Translations under genes and position numbers: made by a program | Notes under the pieces: generated by a model | What the model was told of the DNA's origin: nothing | Databases searched by the model: none | Seen by the model: the letters and a program-made list of their open reading frames with translations, nothing else | Part shown: piece after piece, positions 15,847 through 24,587 of the stretch | How the letters are laid out: each line of letters starts with the position of its first letter | Position numbering within the stretch: the first letter of the stretch is position 1 | NCBI RefSeq assembly: GCF_002723995.1 | Contig: NZ_BEWP01000008.1 | Span: forward strand, 1 to 64,000 | Reading direction: 5' to 3' | DNA: 64,000 nucleotides | DNA from: Gluconobacter kondonii | GTDB taxonomy: Bacteria; Pseudomonadota; Alphaproteobacteria; Acetobacterales; Acetobacteraceae

Positions 15847-16218
15847 TTAATTCGATCCGATATTTACAATACGGTTCCCACGTTGTTGTGCCAGAGAGAC
15901 GAGGGCATCGCGGGTCTTTGTGGCGTGTGTCATGTCACGGTAAACTGAACATGCATGGTCATTATTGCGGATTGTCAGATTGTAGCGACTATTGACGATT
16001 GTTATGAAACGACTATTGGCGTTCCATAAGGCCATGTGGCTGAGTTCATTTGTGGGAACCGGGTCAGAAGCAAAAAGGCGCTTCGAGCCACCATCTGTGA
16101 CGGTGCACCACAAAACCATTTTTCTGGAAGAAAAATCTGAGGCTTCGTCCTGTGCATAAGCCGGCATGGTGACACTCATGGCAATCAACATGAGCAGTAG
16201 GTAGGAATTTGTCAGCAT
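15847..16218 (-). CDS. Small secreted protein in the exopolysaccharide operon, function unknown
   Basis: The product has 123 residues, with a clear signal peptide (MLTNSYLLLMLIAMSVTMPAYA, cleavage before QDEAS). The mature protein of about 100 residues has two cysteines (VLWCTVTDGG and DHACSVYRD) that could form a disulfide in the periplasm. No known domain is recognised. It overlaps the end of the upstream GT4 gene by 7 bases and precedes the GT2 gene by 3 bases, so it is an integral member of the operon and not a chance reading frame. A periplasmic helper in polymer assembly is possible; this is inference only. Confidence 0.75.
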   Translation of the reverse strand: MLTNSYLLLMLIAMSVTMPAYAQDEASDFSSRKMVLWCTVTDGGSKRLFASDPVPTNELSHMALWNANSRFITIVNSRYNLTIRNNDHACSVYRDMTHATKTRDALVSLAQQRGNRIVNIGSN

Positions 16219-17315
16219 TTGATAAATTCCTCTCGCATGATGTCCAACAGTTGTCTGGCGGCGATCGTCCAGCGGTATTTTTGAACCTGTTCATAGCCTG
16301 CGCAGCGGAGGTCATCTGCGCGGTTCGGCTGATCAAGCAATTCGACGACACGTGCTGTCAAATCGGACGGGCCCCGGCCAAACAGAGCGGCCTGGCCGCA
16401 TACTTCACGCAAGACGGGAATATCGCGGGCCACAACCGGACAGCCGGCTTCCATCGCTTCCACAGGCGGGAGGCCGAAACCTTCATAAATGGACGGAAAG
16501 ACGAAACAGACGGCATCACTGTAAAGCGCGTGCAGTTCAGCATCCGTGACCCTGCCGACATAGGTTGCGTGCTGCAGGTCAGGAGTGCCTGCACTAAAAA
16601 CCCGTCCGTTCATTCCACCGCTGATGACGAGTTTGATCCCTCTCTGACTCAATGTTGCGGCCAGATGGTCGAGGGCTGCAAAATCCTTGTGGGGCGCCTT
16701 GTTACCAACAGCCAGAACGTATTTGCCGCTTTCCAGACCATTTGCCTTTAAAACCGTTCTGTCTGCCGCAATGCGCGTGGCGTGGTCCGCACCTTCGGTG
16801 ATAACGCTGATACGTGCAGGATCAATCTTTAAATGACGAGCAATGTCGTTTCTGGAAAACTTTGATACCGTAATGATGCGCGTTTTTCCCAACGCCAGCA
16901 GACGATGCAAAATTTTATAATATGCACGAAACTGACGTGAGTAAGATTGCGGCGTTGAAAAGACGCCAGCATCATGGATGACAACCAGTTGTCGACTATG
17001 CCGTGACGACAGGTGTAGAGGAGCGGTATTGCCCAGATTGACGAGCAATCCGGATGCAGTGGCTTTTGGAAGGTCAACCTGCTCCCAGATTTGCCCCTGA
17101 AATCGACCGCAGGAACGAGCAGGGAAACCAAGATCCATTGAAACTGAAGCGGTGGTGTTTGTCTGGGGTGTCAGGAGTTCCGGACGTGGTAAATCCGGTG
17201 GCCAGATCTCCGAAAGAGCACGCGTAATTTCCGTCGCGAAACGCTGGACGCCACTGAGTGACTGGACGGAAAAGCGCCCGTTAAGGAAAATTTTGTTCAT
17301 TGGAGAAGCGGCCAT
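16212..17315 (-). CDS. Glycosyltransferase family 4 (GT-B)
   Basis: This 367-residue enzyme has the two-domain GT-B layout. The C-terminal domain carries the donor-binding signature FVFPSIYEGFGLPPVEAMEAG, with the EX7E glutamates, preceded by VLAVGNKAPHKDF and TYVGRVTDAELHALY. The N-terminal domain starts at KIFLNGRFSVQSLSGVQRF. Start at 17315 shares one base with the stop of the co-polymerase gene; ATG 17300 is an alternative. The family often includes mannosyl- and glucosyltransferases of gum-type clusters. It should extend the lipid-linked oligosaccharide on the cytoplasmic face after the initiating phosphosugar transfer. Confidence 0.9.
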   Translation of the reverse strand: MAASPMNKIFLNGRFSVQSLSGVQRFATEITRALSEIWPPDLPRPELLTPQTNTTASVSMDLGFPARSCGRFQGQIWEQVDLPKATASGLLVNLGNTAPLHLSSRHSRQLVVIHDAGVFSTPQSYSRQFRAYYKILHRLLALGKTRIITVSKFSRNDIARHLKIDPARISVITEGADHATRIAADRTVLKANGLESGKYVLAVGNKAPHKDFAALDHLAATLSQRGIKLVISGGMNGRVFSAGTPDLQHATYVGRVTDAELHALYSDAVCFVFPSIYEGFGLPPVEAMEAGCPVVARDIPVLREVCGQAALFGRGPSDLTARVVELLDQPNRADDLRCAGYEQVQKYRWTIAARQLLDIMREEFIKC

Positions 17316-19492
17316 TACGAGGAAGAGACCAGTTTGCGATAATGGGAGTAGTCACCCATACGAAGGCTTTCTTCCGGTCGCAGGTTTTCGATATCGACGA
17401 ACGTCAGGACCGCACCCAGGCAGTTTGCATGATGAGTCCGCAAGATTCTCTGTGTTTCGATAACGGCACTGGCAGATGTCTGATGCCATTTGACAGCGAT
17501 GATGACGCCTTCGGCAAAGGATGCCAGAACACCAGCCTCGGGAAAGCTAAGAATAGGGGGCGTGTCGATAATGATCTGATCATATTCGCCGCGATGCTTC
17601 TCTAGAAACTCACCGAGAGCTCCGAAATTTAGTACGCCGGGTTCTCCAGTTTGGCTGGCGACAAAAATATCCAGCCCCGGAAGCGCGTCGTGAACGAAGC
17701 CGTCTTCGTGTGCTCTGAGACCTAAAGCCAGAAGGATGCTGGGCCGGTGAGCGTCACAATCGATCAGAAGAGCTCGTTTACCCAGCGCTCCGATGCTGGC
17801 AGCCAGCGAAATGGCGAGCGTGGTTTTCCCTTCGCCACTTTCAGCAGAGGTAATGACTGTGATCTTTGTACGGATTGAAGGATTGCCGAAGGTCAGGATG
17901 GCTCGCATAGAGTTGAGCATTCGACCATACAAAGAGTCACCGGATGTCAGCTGTTCCCGTAGAGAGCCTCTGAAACGCGGAAGCGCGCCGAGTCCAAACA
18001 GGCGAGTTTGTTGTTCCAGTTCAGCCAGTGTTCGCAGGCTACTGCGAGAGCGGTCACGTAGCAGAGCAGCGCCAACGCCCAAGCCTACTGAAATCAGGAG
18101 TAAGAGTATACCATACTGTTTCTTAGGAGGGCCAGCTGGTCCAAGGGGTTGGCTAGCTGGCGTTATGAGGCGGGCTTCAGCTTGTTGTATGGTTGTTTCT
18201 GCTGAAATCTGACCAAGACGTGAGAGGTAGTCTCGGTACAGACTCTGGGCGGCAGTAGCTTCTCCGACGAGCTGCCGAAGCCGGATGTCGGCATGCTCTT
18301 CTTCTGTCACATTAAGCTGCAGGGCGTTTGTGCGCTCTTTGAGGGCATTTACTCGCTGTTGTGCCGTCTCGGCTTCGTATCGAAGGTTTTGTAAAAGCTT
18401 CTGACTTTCAATGGAAATCTGAGCGTCTATACGAGCAGCCTGGGCCCGTGCGGCGATCAGTTCTGGATTTTGCTCGAGTGCCGTGGCGGCCAGCGTCGAG
18501 ATGCGAGCATTAACCTGAGCCTGTTGAAGTCTGAGATTCTGAATGAGCGGAGACGCTGTAATTGCAGTGATCGCTCCAATGCTTCCGCTAGACGTGGCTT
18601 CATTATAAATCGCTTGCTTGCTGGCTAAGTCTGCTTCTGCGTCGCCAAGCTCATGATTCATTTGCGTCAGATGGAGATCATTGGGCGTAGAGGGTAGCGC
18701 AATACGACCAGCACGCGCAGAATCCCCCCCTGAGTCGTCTCCAAGCAAATGTAGATTATGTTCCTGTCTGTACCGTGAGACTTCTTGTTCTGCTTGAATT
18801 GACCTCTCTCTCAAAGGCGCAATCTGTTCCTCCAGAAGAACACTGGCGTTCCGCGCGGCCTGAATTTTGGCCTGTTGTTCAAAATCAAGATAGGCTTTGA
18901 CGTAACCATTCGCGATAGCCGGCGCGAGTTCGGGCCCCGCAGATCGTGTTGTAATTCCGATGATCGCCGAACGACCATCATTGCTGATGTGCACTTTGCC
19001 CATAAGCATGCTCGAAACGATTTCGTCGCGCTGCTTCTGTGTGAGAGGGGCAGAGGGTTTCTCTAGCCCGAATCTCTTTTTAAGTTGGGATAGCAACGAA
19101 GGCTTAAAGGCTTTCGCATATTCAGGTGTGTCGGCGAGATGTAGTCGTTGCGTCACCATCAGAGCGATAGTCGGGCTTTTGAGAATGCCGAGCTGCGTAT
19201 TGAGCGCTACTAGATCTAGAGCACGATCAGCGTATGGACTGAGCTCTGAGGGAGAAATCATGCCGCGAGCGCCGATCGCAATTTCTGCGACAGATTCGTA
19301 ATAAGGTTTGAGCGTCGCAATGGCGGCGGCTCCCGCCAGAAACGTTCCGCCTGCCACGCAACACATTAGAAGTCTATGTTGGCGCAGGATGGATGAAATC
19401 CGCCCCAAACCTGCGAACTCTTGTTCGGGAGCGAAACCTATGTCCATCGGAGGATAGTGTTGTGGGGGCATTGCACCGGAAATTTGGCTCAT
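17315..19492 (-). CDS. Polysaccharide co-polymerase with fused BY-kinase-like domain (GumC/Wzc-type)
   Basis: This 725-residue inner-membrane protein controls chain length and export. The N-terminal membrane segment (LLMCCVAGGTFLAGAAAIATL) is followed by a periplasmic Wzz domain with long coiled coils (residues about 190-420) and a second membrane segment after the Pro-Gly stretch PLGPAGPPKKQ (ILLLLISVGLGVGAALL). The cytoplasmic ATPase has Walker A SAESGEGKTT near residue 550, Walker A' LLIDCDAHRPS and Walker B IIIDTPPI. The usual C-terminal tyrosine cluster of Wzc is nearly absent (only two Tyr in MGDYSHYRKLVSSS), so regulation by phosphorylation may be weak or different. It follows the GumD/WbaP-like gene after 16 bases. 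Confidence 0.92.
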   Translation of the reverse strand: MSQISGAMPPQHYPPMDIGFAPEQEFAGLGRISSILRQHRLLMCCVAGGTFLAGAAAIATLKPYYESVAEIAIGARGMISPSELSPYADRALDLVALNTQLGILKSPTIALMVTQRLHLADTPEYAKAFKPSLLSQLKKRFGLEKPSAPLTQKQRDEIVSSMLMGKVHISNDGRSAIIGITTRSAGPELAPAIANGYVKAYLDFEQQAKIQAARNASVLLEEQIAPLRERSIQAEQEVSRYRQEHNLHLLGDDSGGDSARAGRIALPSTPNDLHLTQMNHELGDAEADLASKQAIYNEATSSGSIGAITAITASPLIQNLRLQQAQVNARISTLAATALEQNPELIAARAQAARIDAQISIESQKLLQNLRYEAETAQQRVNALKERTNALQLNVTEEEHADIRLRQLVGEATAAQSLYRDYLSRLGQISAETTIQQAEARLITPASQPLGPAGPPKKQYGILLLLISVGLGVGAALLRDRSRSSLRTLAELEQQTRLFGLGALPRFRGSLREQLTSGDSLYGRMLNSMRAILTFGNPSIRTKITVITSAESGEGKTTLAISLAASIGALGKRALLIDCDAHRPSILLALGLRAHEDGFVHDALPGLDIFVASQTGEPGVLNFGALGEFLEKHRGEYDQIIIDTPPILSFPEAGVLASFAEGVIIAVKWHQTSASAVIETQRILRTHHANCLGAVLTFVDIENLRPEESLRMGDYSHYRKLVSSS

Positions 19493-19508
19493 GAGTGATG
19501 TTTCCTGC

Positions 19509-20996
19509 TCAACGTGCGCCGCGTCTCAGGAAAACGGCAGGGAGAGTTTTCGCAAGAATTGCGATGTCATGCCAGAGGGTCCAGTTACGTACATACCACC
19601 GATCCAGTTGAACACGTTCTGCGTAGCCGGTATTACTTCTGCCGCTGACCTGCCACAAACCTGTAATTCCGGGACGAATAGCTTTATAGTAGTCGAAATT
19701 TTCACCGTAATGATGAACCTCAGCTTGAACAATTGGCCGTGGTCCTACCAAACTCATATCGCCACGCAATACATTTAGAAGCTGGGGTAGTTCATCAAGG
19801 CTTGTTTTGCGAATAAAGTGACCAACGCGAGTAATTCTGGGATCATTACGCAGTTTTTGGGTTTCCTGCCATTCTGTCGCTGCCAGAGGATTGGTCTCCA
19901 GTAGATGTTTCAGCAATTCGTCGGAATTTTTGGCCATTGAACGAAATTTTAAGCATTTAAACTCACGTCCATTCTGACCAATGCGGCGATGACCGTAAAT
20001 TGGCTGACCGCCCTCAAGAGAAATAAGAATATACAATATTACATAAACTGGCAGCGCAAGAATAAAGAGGAAGAGAGCCGTTAGAAAATCAAACGTAAAT
20101 TTAAGTCGGCGCTGGAGTGGATTTTCCAAATTACTTTTATAAGACAGGATAATAGTGTCATGGCTGAAGTAGGATGACTGCGTCAGGCCATGTGTAGGCA
20201 TCCCTGAAATTTGCGGGATTAGCGCAAAAGGAACTCGTCTACGCGTTAGCCATTCGATCATGTCGCGCGACTGTGGAGCGCTGGGATCAAGGCAGAGAAT
20301 AAACTGAAGCCTCGAAGATGCGTTTGCATTTTCAAAGGCAAGAAGAGAATTCATTGCTACTTCGGGGTTCAAGGCGCCAATGATTTCGTAGCTAGACAAT
20401 GTCTCGCTAGCCAGAACGTGGCGAACTTGAGCTGTTTCTGTGGCGTCACCGATTAAAACGGTAGGGATTTGCCATAACCGAAGCGTATGCAGAACGCGTC
20501 TGCAACATTGCCTAAGGAATTCTCCGAAGAAAGGAAAGATGACCCAAGGCAGTAGAAGCGCCATTCGCAGACCAGGAATTTGAAACGCGAATGCCCAAAA
20601 TCCTGTCGCGAGAAGGGCACAAAAAGCAGCCGTCAGCAAACGACCGAATTCACTCCAGAAAGGGAATCGGGTACGATATTCGCCGTTCGCAAACATATAT
20701 AACAAAACACCGATGCAGATCGGCATTAATGTTCTCATCGTGTAAGCGACATTGATGCTGGTATCGAGAAAAGGCGGATATCCAGACGATATATTGTGCA
20801 GAATTGCGGCGCCCCAACCTCCGAGCCGCACAGAAGCAAACATGGCAATTATGTCGCTTGCAAGAAAGACAAGAAGAATTCTTGATGAGCGATCGGATGT
20901 TAACCGAGAGCGAGCGGAGTTGGACGAATTGACCGAACTTCCATCCGGAGAAATCGCGAGAGCGTCTTGCGGGAAGGGAGAATGGAACAGGCTCAT
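19509..20996 (-). CDS. Undecaprenyl-phosphate sugar phosphotransferase, polyisoprenyl-phosphate hexose-1-phosphate transferase (GumD/WbaP-type)
   Basis: This 495-residue membrane enzyme transfers hexose 1-phosphate from a UDP-sugar to undecaprenyl phosphate, the first step of repeat-unit synthesis. Several N-terminal membrane helices (residues about 40-170) and a CoA-binding-like middle domain precede the catalytic domain. That domain starts with the membrane anchor [19 protein letters not shown] and shows [20 protein letters not shown], the DE pair in [24 protein letters not shown] and [14 protein letters not shown], all typical of the family. It is the first gene of the minus-strand operon, with its promoter in the A/T-rich divergent region at 21.0-21.3 kb. 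Glucose or galactose cannot be distinguished by eye. Confidence 0.93.
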   Translation of the reverse strand: MSLFHSPFPQDALAISPDGSSVNSSNSARSRLTSDRSSRILLVFLASDIIAMFASVRLGGWGAAILHNISSGYPPFLDTSINVAYTMRTLMPICIGVLLYMFANGEYRTRFPFWSEFGRLLTAAFCALLATGFWAFAFQIPGLRMALLLPWVIFPFFGEFLRQCCRRVLHTLRLWQIPTVLIGDATETAQVRHVLASETLSSYEIIGALNPEVAMNSLLAFENANASSRLQFILCLDPSAPQSRDMIEWLTRRRVPFALIPQISGMPTHGLTQSSYFSHDTIILSYKSNLENPLQRRLKFTFDFLTALFLFILALPVYVILYILISLEGGQPIYGHRRIGQNGREFKCLKFRSMAKNSDELLKHLLETNPLAATEWQETQKLRNDPRITRVGHFIRKTSLDELPQLLNVLRGDMSLVGPRPIVQAEVHHYGENFDYYKAIRPGITGLWQVSGRSNTGYAERVQLDRWYVRNWTLWHDIAILAKTLPAVFLRRGAR

Positions 20997-21264
20997 CGGT
21001 TCTCTACACTAAAGAAGCTACCGAATTGGATAGCGGTGTCACCTCCGCCTCAATTGCCCTTAGGGAGACAGACATTGAAGAACAATTAAGCGGAGGTAAG
21101 AATATTAATCTATGGGAAATCTATCCTGTTACTGACATGAAATCACATATGGGTCTACAGGATTAATAGTTAATAAATCGTCATAGCATATATATTTTAT
21201 ATAATTTTCTATTGGCGCAACGGGAGCATTTCTGGAAAGTTTTTTTTCTGTTAGGTAGTCTTTT
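20997..21264. promoter_or_regulatory. A/T-rich divergent promoter region between the two exopolysaccharide operons
   Basis: This 268-base gap separates the divergent starts of the GumD/WbaP-like gene and the outer-membrane barrel gene. It is clearly richer in A and T than the coding flanks, with stretches such as ATATATATTTTATATAA (about 21188-21204), and has no supported reading frame. Both operons must be started from here. I could not fix individual promoter hexamers with confidence. Confidence 0.5.
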
Positions 21265-22605
21265 ATGTTCCCGTGTCGTGAGAAAATCAGTTTGCGTCTG
21301 CTATTCGCGCTGGAAGTTGGGATCGCATTGCAGCTTTCCTTATTCCTGAGTGGGGTAGCGCATGCACAGGTTGTGACGCAGAATCTCTCTGCTTTGGGGA
21401 GCGCTGACGACGCTCTCTCTGTTGATGCTTTTCAATCGGATACGGATCGTCGCTATGGCTCACAGGGTTTGCGATATGGGCCGTGGTCGATTAACGGAGG
21501 AGCATCCGAGGGGTGGGGGTATACGAACAACGCCGATCAAATGATGGGTGGGCTTCCAAGCGCTGCCAGCGTGACCAATGCGAATGTTGAGGGATTATTG
21601 ACCCAGAGTCGAAGGCTTTTCAATATTGGGGCTACGGTTAGCGAGCAGTATTATCCTGAGCGGGAATTGCAAAATCAAACCAACTGGACTGCATTTCTCC
21701 GCGGGTATGAAAAGATTGGCCGCCATCGATTCTTGTATCGTTTTAGTCATGAGAAGATGACCCAGATGCCGTCTGATCTGGGGGCTTTTGCTGTTAACCA
21801 GCCCATTCCATATTTTATGGAAGATCTGAGTTTGGATGATAGGATCGAGACGCACGGTAAGCTCTCGATAATCCCAAATTTTGATCTGAAGCGTTTTCTT
21901 TTCACGGATCTTGGGGGCGATAATATTTATCTCAAACAGTCTTATCGCGACCGGTTTCTATTCTCTGAAGGTCTTGGATTGCGCTATAGCCTTGCGGAAG
22001 GAAGCGATCTGTTGATGATTACGCAAGGTGTTGAGATTCGATATTCCAATAACAGGTTTCATCTCCCATCACGTGATTCTAATGGTTTCTCAGCTCTGTT
22101 GGGTTACGATTATGAAATGCCGGGGCCTTTCAGTATTCGTGTGTTGGGAGGGTATCAAAATCGGTCTTATAATGTTTCAGCTTATAAAACACTCAATACG
22201 TTTTATGCGGAGCTTCGTGGAACATGGACGCCAACTCGCATGACGCGAGTTTCTCTGACTGTATCGCGTGGAATTGCTGACAGTGCGTTTGAGAGCGTAA
22301 TCGGTTTCATTTACACGACTGCGGCTCTTGATATCCGTCATGTTTATTCGCGGAATATTGTGCTGCATGCTGGATTCCAGATTCAACAGGGCGGAGCGGG
22401 GCAAACTCCCGCCATTTTCGAAAATACCCCTTTGGACCAGACAATGACTTCGCAGTTGAACGCCAATTTCAGTGTTGGAGTGAACTGGGCATTGAACCAG
22501 CATTTTTCTCTTGAGGCGTCTAACGTCTACCGAAATGCTAATGCTTCGGGAAGCGGCCGATACAGTATCGACATGGCTATGATAAGCGTGAAATATCAAT
22601 TATGA
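21265..22605 (+). CDS. Outer-membrane beta-barrel protein of the exopolysaccharide cluster
   Basis: This 446-residue protein has a signal peptide (hydrophobic core LLFALEVGIALQLSLFLSGVAHA). The rest is a train of alternating amphipathic strands with aromatic girdles and ends in an aromatic-containing strand (DMAMISVKYQL), the mark of an outer-membrane barrel. The pattern recalls the BBP2-type outer-membrane proteins that accompany gum-like clusters of Acetobacteraceae. It lies 13 bases before the GumB/Wza-like lipoprotein gene, so it probably helps the polymer cross the outer membrane. It begins the plus-strand operon. No enzymatic motif is visible. Confidence 0.82.
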   Translation: MFPCREKISLRLLFALEVGIALQLSLFLSGVAHAQVVTQNLSALGSADDALSVDAFQSDTDRRYGSQGLRYGPWSINGGASEGWGYTNNADQMMGGLPSAASVTNANVEGLLTQSRRLFNIGATVSEQYYPERELQNQTNWTAFLRGYEKIGRHRFLYRFSHEKMTQMPSDLGAFAVNQPIPYFMEDLSLDDRIETHGKLSIIPNFDLKRFLFTDLGGDNIYLKQSYRDRFLFSEGLGLRYSLAEGSDLLMITQGVEIRYSNNRFHLPSRDSNGFSALLGYDYEMPGPFSIRVLGGYQNRSYNVSAYKTLNTFYAELRGTWTPTRMTRVSLTVSRGIADSAFESVIGFIYTTAALDIRHVYSRNIVLHAGFQIQQGGAGQTPAIFENTPLDQTMTSQLNANFSVGVNWALNQHFSLEASNVYRNANASGSGRYSIDMAMISVKYQL

Positions 22606-22618
22606 TAAAGTTCTCATC

Positions 22619-23209
22619 ATGACAGAAATTTTCCGAATCCCGCTGTTGCAGAACCTGCGGCAATTGATTCTCTTCCCCATAGCGGCTCTTGCTCTGACAG
22701 CCTGTAGTCCAGGTGCTGGTCTTTCGCCGGTGCCTGTCTACGACCCAGTGCAGTACCGTCTCGGAACTGATGACGAGGTGCGCCTGATAACTTATGGTCA
22801 GGATCAACTAACCTCCGATTTCCGAATCGATAGTGCAGGTAATATTGATGTTCCATTGCTCGGGAGCGTTCATGCGTCAGGTTTGACGACGGAACAGCTT
22901 GGCCAGCAGGTTACAGCAGATCTGCGACAAAAAGCCATTCTTCGGGATGCGAAGATTGCCGTGCAGGTTACTGCTTATCGTTTGATTTCGATAATTGGCG
23001 AGGTCGAGCATCCGGGACAGTATGCATATCAGCCGGGCATGACAATGCTTTCAGCTGTTGCTGCCGCCGGAGGTTTTACATACCGTTCTTGGGAACGATA
23101 CGCGTACACAATCCGCCAAGAGGGAGGATATACGGTTGCCGGACTGTTGTATCCTCAGAATTTTGTTAAGCCGGGGGATGTGATCAAGGTCTATGAGCGG
23201 CATTTCTGA
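22619..23209 (+). CDS. Polysaccharide export lipoprotein (GumB/Wza-type)
   Basis: This 196-residue lipoprotein has a signal peptide ending in the lipobox LTAC (LALTACSPG). The mature part has the Poly_export domain (YRLGTDDEVRLITYGQDQL to DIDVPLLGSV) followed by one SLBB-type domain (ISIIGEVEHPGQYAYQPGM, then VAAAGGFTYRS). The short length, with a single SLBB repeat and no C-terminal helix for crossing the outer membrane, matches GumB rather than E. coli Wza. That makes the adjacent outer-membrane barrel a sensible partner for the outer-membrane pore. It would work with the GumC-like co-polymerase encoded on the opposite strand. Confidence 0.92.
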   Translation: MTEIFRIPLLQNLRQLILFPIAALALTACSPGAGLSPVPVYDPVQYRLGTDDEVRLITYGQDQLTSDFRIDSAGNIDVPLLGSVHASGLTTEQLGQQVTADLRQKAILRDAKIAVQVTAYRLISIIGEVEHPGQYAYQPGMTMLSAVAAAGGFTYRSWERYAYTIRQEGGYTVAGLLYPQNFVKPGDVIKVYERHF

Positions 23210-23259
23210 TGCCGCAGATCCGATGTTCTGGTCGGGGCGTTGCTCTCCGGTCGCGATGC

Positions 23260-23439
23260 TCAGGAAAAGAGCCAGTAGCCGCCAGCAATCCATAGGAATG
23301 TTCCCAAAAACGCTGCGAGGCCAATCCCGCTACCTGCGATTGGTGATGTATCTTCCGCCGAAGCGGGTTTTGTTGAATGCATGCATGTACCTGCCATGGA
23401 CTGGCGTTCGATGGCAGCAGAATGAGAAAAAAGAGACAT
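23260..23439 (-). CDS. Possible small single-span membrane protein (59 residues)
   Basis: On the minus strand of a 228-base gap between two plus-strand exopolysaccharide genes, an ATG at 23439 opens 59 codons. The product has a polar N-terminus and a well-formed hydrophobic segment at the end (GSGIGLAAFLGTFLWIAGGY), rich in Gly and aromatic residues like a genuine transmembrane helix. Its start codon overlaps the start of the GT4 gene on the other strand at the palindrome CATG. The ribosome-binding site is weak (GGATGG). It could be a small accessory membrane protein or an accident of sequence; comparative conservation would decide. Confidence 0.4.
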   Translation of the reverse strand: MSLFSHSAAIERQSMAGTCMHSTKPASAEDTSPIAGSGIGLAAFLGTFLWIAGGYWLFS

Positions 23440-24586
23440 GGAATCCATCCGAGTTGCAATCGTACATGAATGGCTTGAAAATTGGGCCGGCTCCGAGCTT
23501 GTCATCGAGCAATTAATTAAGTGTTACCCGGATGCGAAAATCTTTGCTGTTGTAGATTTTTTATCTCCGAAAGATCGAGCCCGACTCGGTGGGCGCGAAA
23601 TTCAGACATCATTCATTCAAAAACTACCCTTTGCACGTAAACTTTTCAGACATTATCTCGGTTTGATGCCTCTCGCTGTAGAGCAATGGGATCTTGCGGG
23701 ATTCGATGTCGTCATCTCCAGTCATCATGCAGTAGCAAAGGGAGTTATTACAGGGCCTGATCAGCTTCATGTGTCCTATGTTCATTCACCAATGCGTTAT
23801 GCATGGGATTTTCAAAATACCTATCTTCGTCAGAGTGGGATGCATCACGGGCTGCGTGGTCTCTATATTCGTTGGCTTTTCCATCGTTTGAGGAATTGGG
23901 ACGTTCGTGCGGCGGCTGGAGTAGATGCGTTTATTGCCAACTCTCATTATATTGCCCGTCGGATAAGGAAAACATGGCGTCGCGACGCTGCGGTTATTCC
24001 TCCCCCCGTCAATCTGGAACGTTTTTCTGTAGCTCAGCAGAAGAAAGATTATTACGTCGTGGTTTCGCGGCTGGTGCCTTACAAGCGGATTGATCTGGTG
24101 GTAGAGGCTTTCAGAAATATGCCCGAAAGAAAATTGATCGTCATTGGTGGCGGAACGGATCTGGAGCTTGTTCGGGAAAGGGCCGGGGGGGCTCCAAATA
24201 TCACGATTAAAGGACATGTTTCTGATTCCGAGCTTCAGTCAACGTTGGGTGGTGCTAGAGCTTTCGTCTATGCGGGCGAAGAAGATTTCGGTATTTCTCT
24301 GGTCGAGGCACAAGCATCAGGAACGCCTGTCATTGCTTACGGTCGTGGGGGGGCGTGTGATATCGTTCAACCAGGCGTGACGGGGCTTCTTTTTGACACG
24401 CAGAGTGCGGAAAGCATTGTTGCGGCTGTTCAGGAATTTGAAAAGCACGAACAGAATATGACTCCCGAGTTGTGTCACCAGAACGCTCTTCGCTTTTCAG
24501 AGGATTTGTTTCGTTCGCGCTTCACGGCATTTGTCGAGCAGGAATGGCGGGAATTTATGCCTTCCCGGTCGTACGACAGAATCTGA
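23438..24586 (+). CDS. Glycosyltransferase family 4 (GumH-like)
   Basis: This 382-residue GT-B enzyme has an N-terminal domain opening with RVAIVHEWLENWAGSELVIEQL, typical of the gum-type mannosyltransferases, then HVSYVHSPMRYAWDF. Donor-binding elements include YYVVVSRLVPYKRIDLVVEA, VIGGGTDLELV and the EX7E region in YAGEEDFGISLVEAQASGTP. In xanthan and acetan synthesis the GumH/AceC enzymes of this type add GDP-mannose to the cellobiosyl lipid; this assignment is by resemblance. The gene ends one base before the next start, so it is coupled to the polymerase-like gene. Confidence 0.88.
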   Translation: MESIRVAIVHEWLENWAGSELVIEQLIKCYPDAKIFAVVDFLSPKDRARLGGREIQTSFIQKLPFARKLFRHYLGLMPLAVEQWDLAGFDVVISSHHAVAKGVITGPDQLHVSYVHSPMRYAWDFQNTYLRQSGMHHGLRGLYIRWLFHRLRNWDVRAAAGVDAFIANSHYIARRIRKTWRRDAAVIPPPVNLERFSVAQQKKDYYVVVSRLVPYKRIDLVVEAFRNMPERKLIVIGGGTDLELVRERAGGAPNITIKGHVSDSELQSTLGGARAFVYAGEEDFGISLVEAQASGTPVIAYGRGGACDIVQPGVTGLLFDTQSAESIVAAVQEFEKHEQNMTPELCHQNALRFSEDLFRSRFTAFVEQEWREFMPSRSYDRI

Positions 24587-24587
24587 C

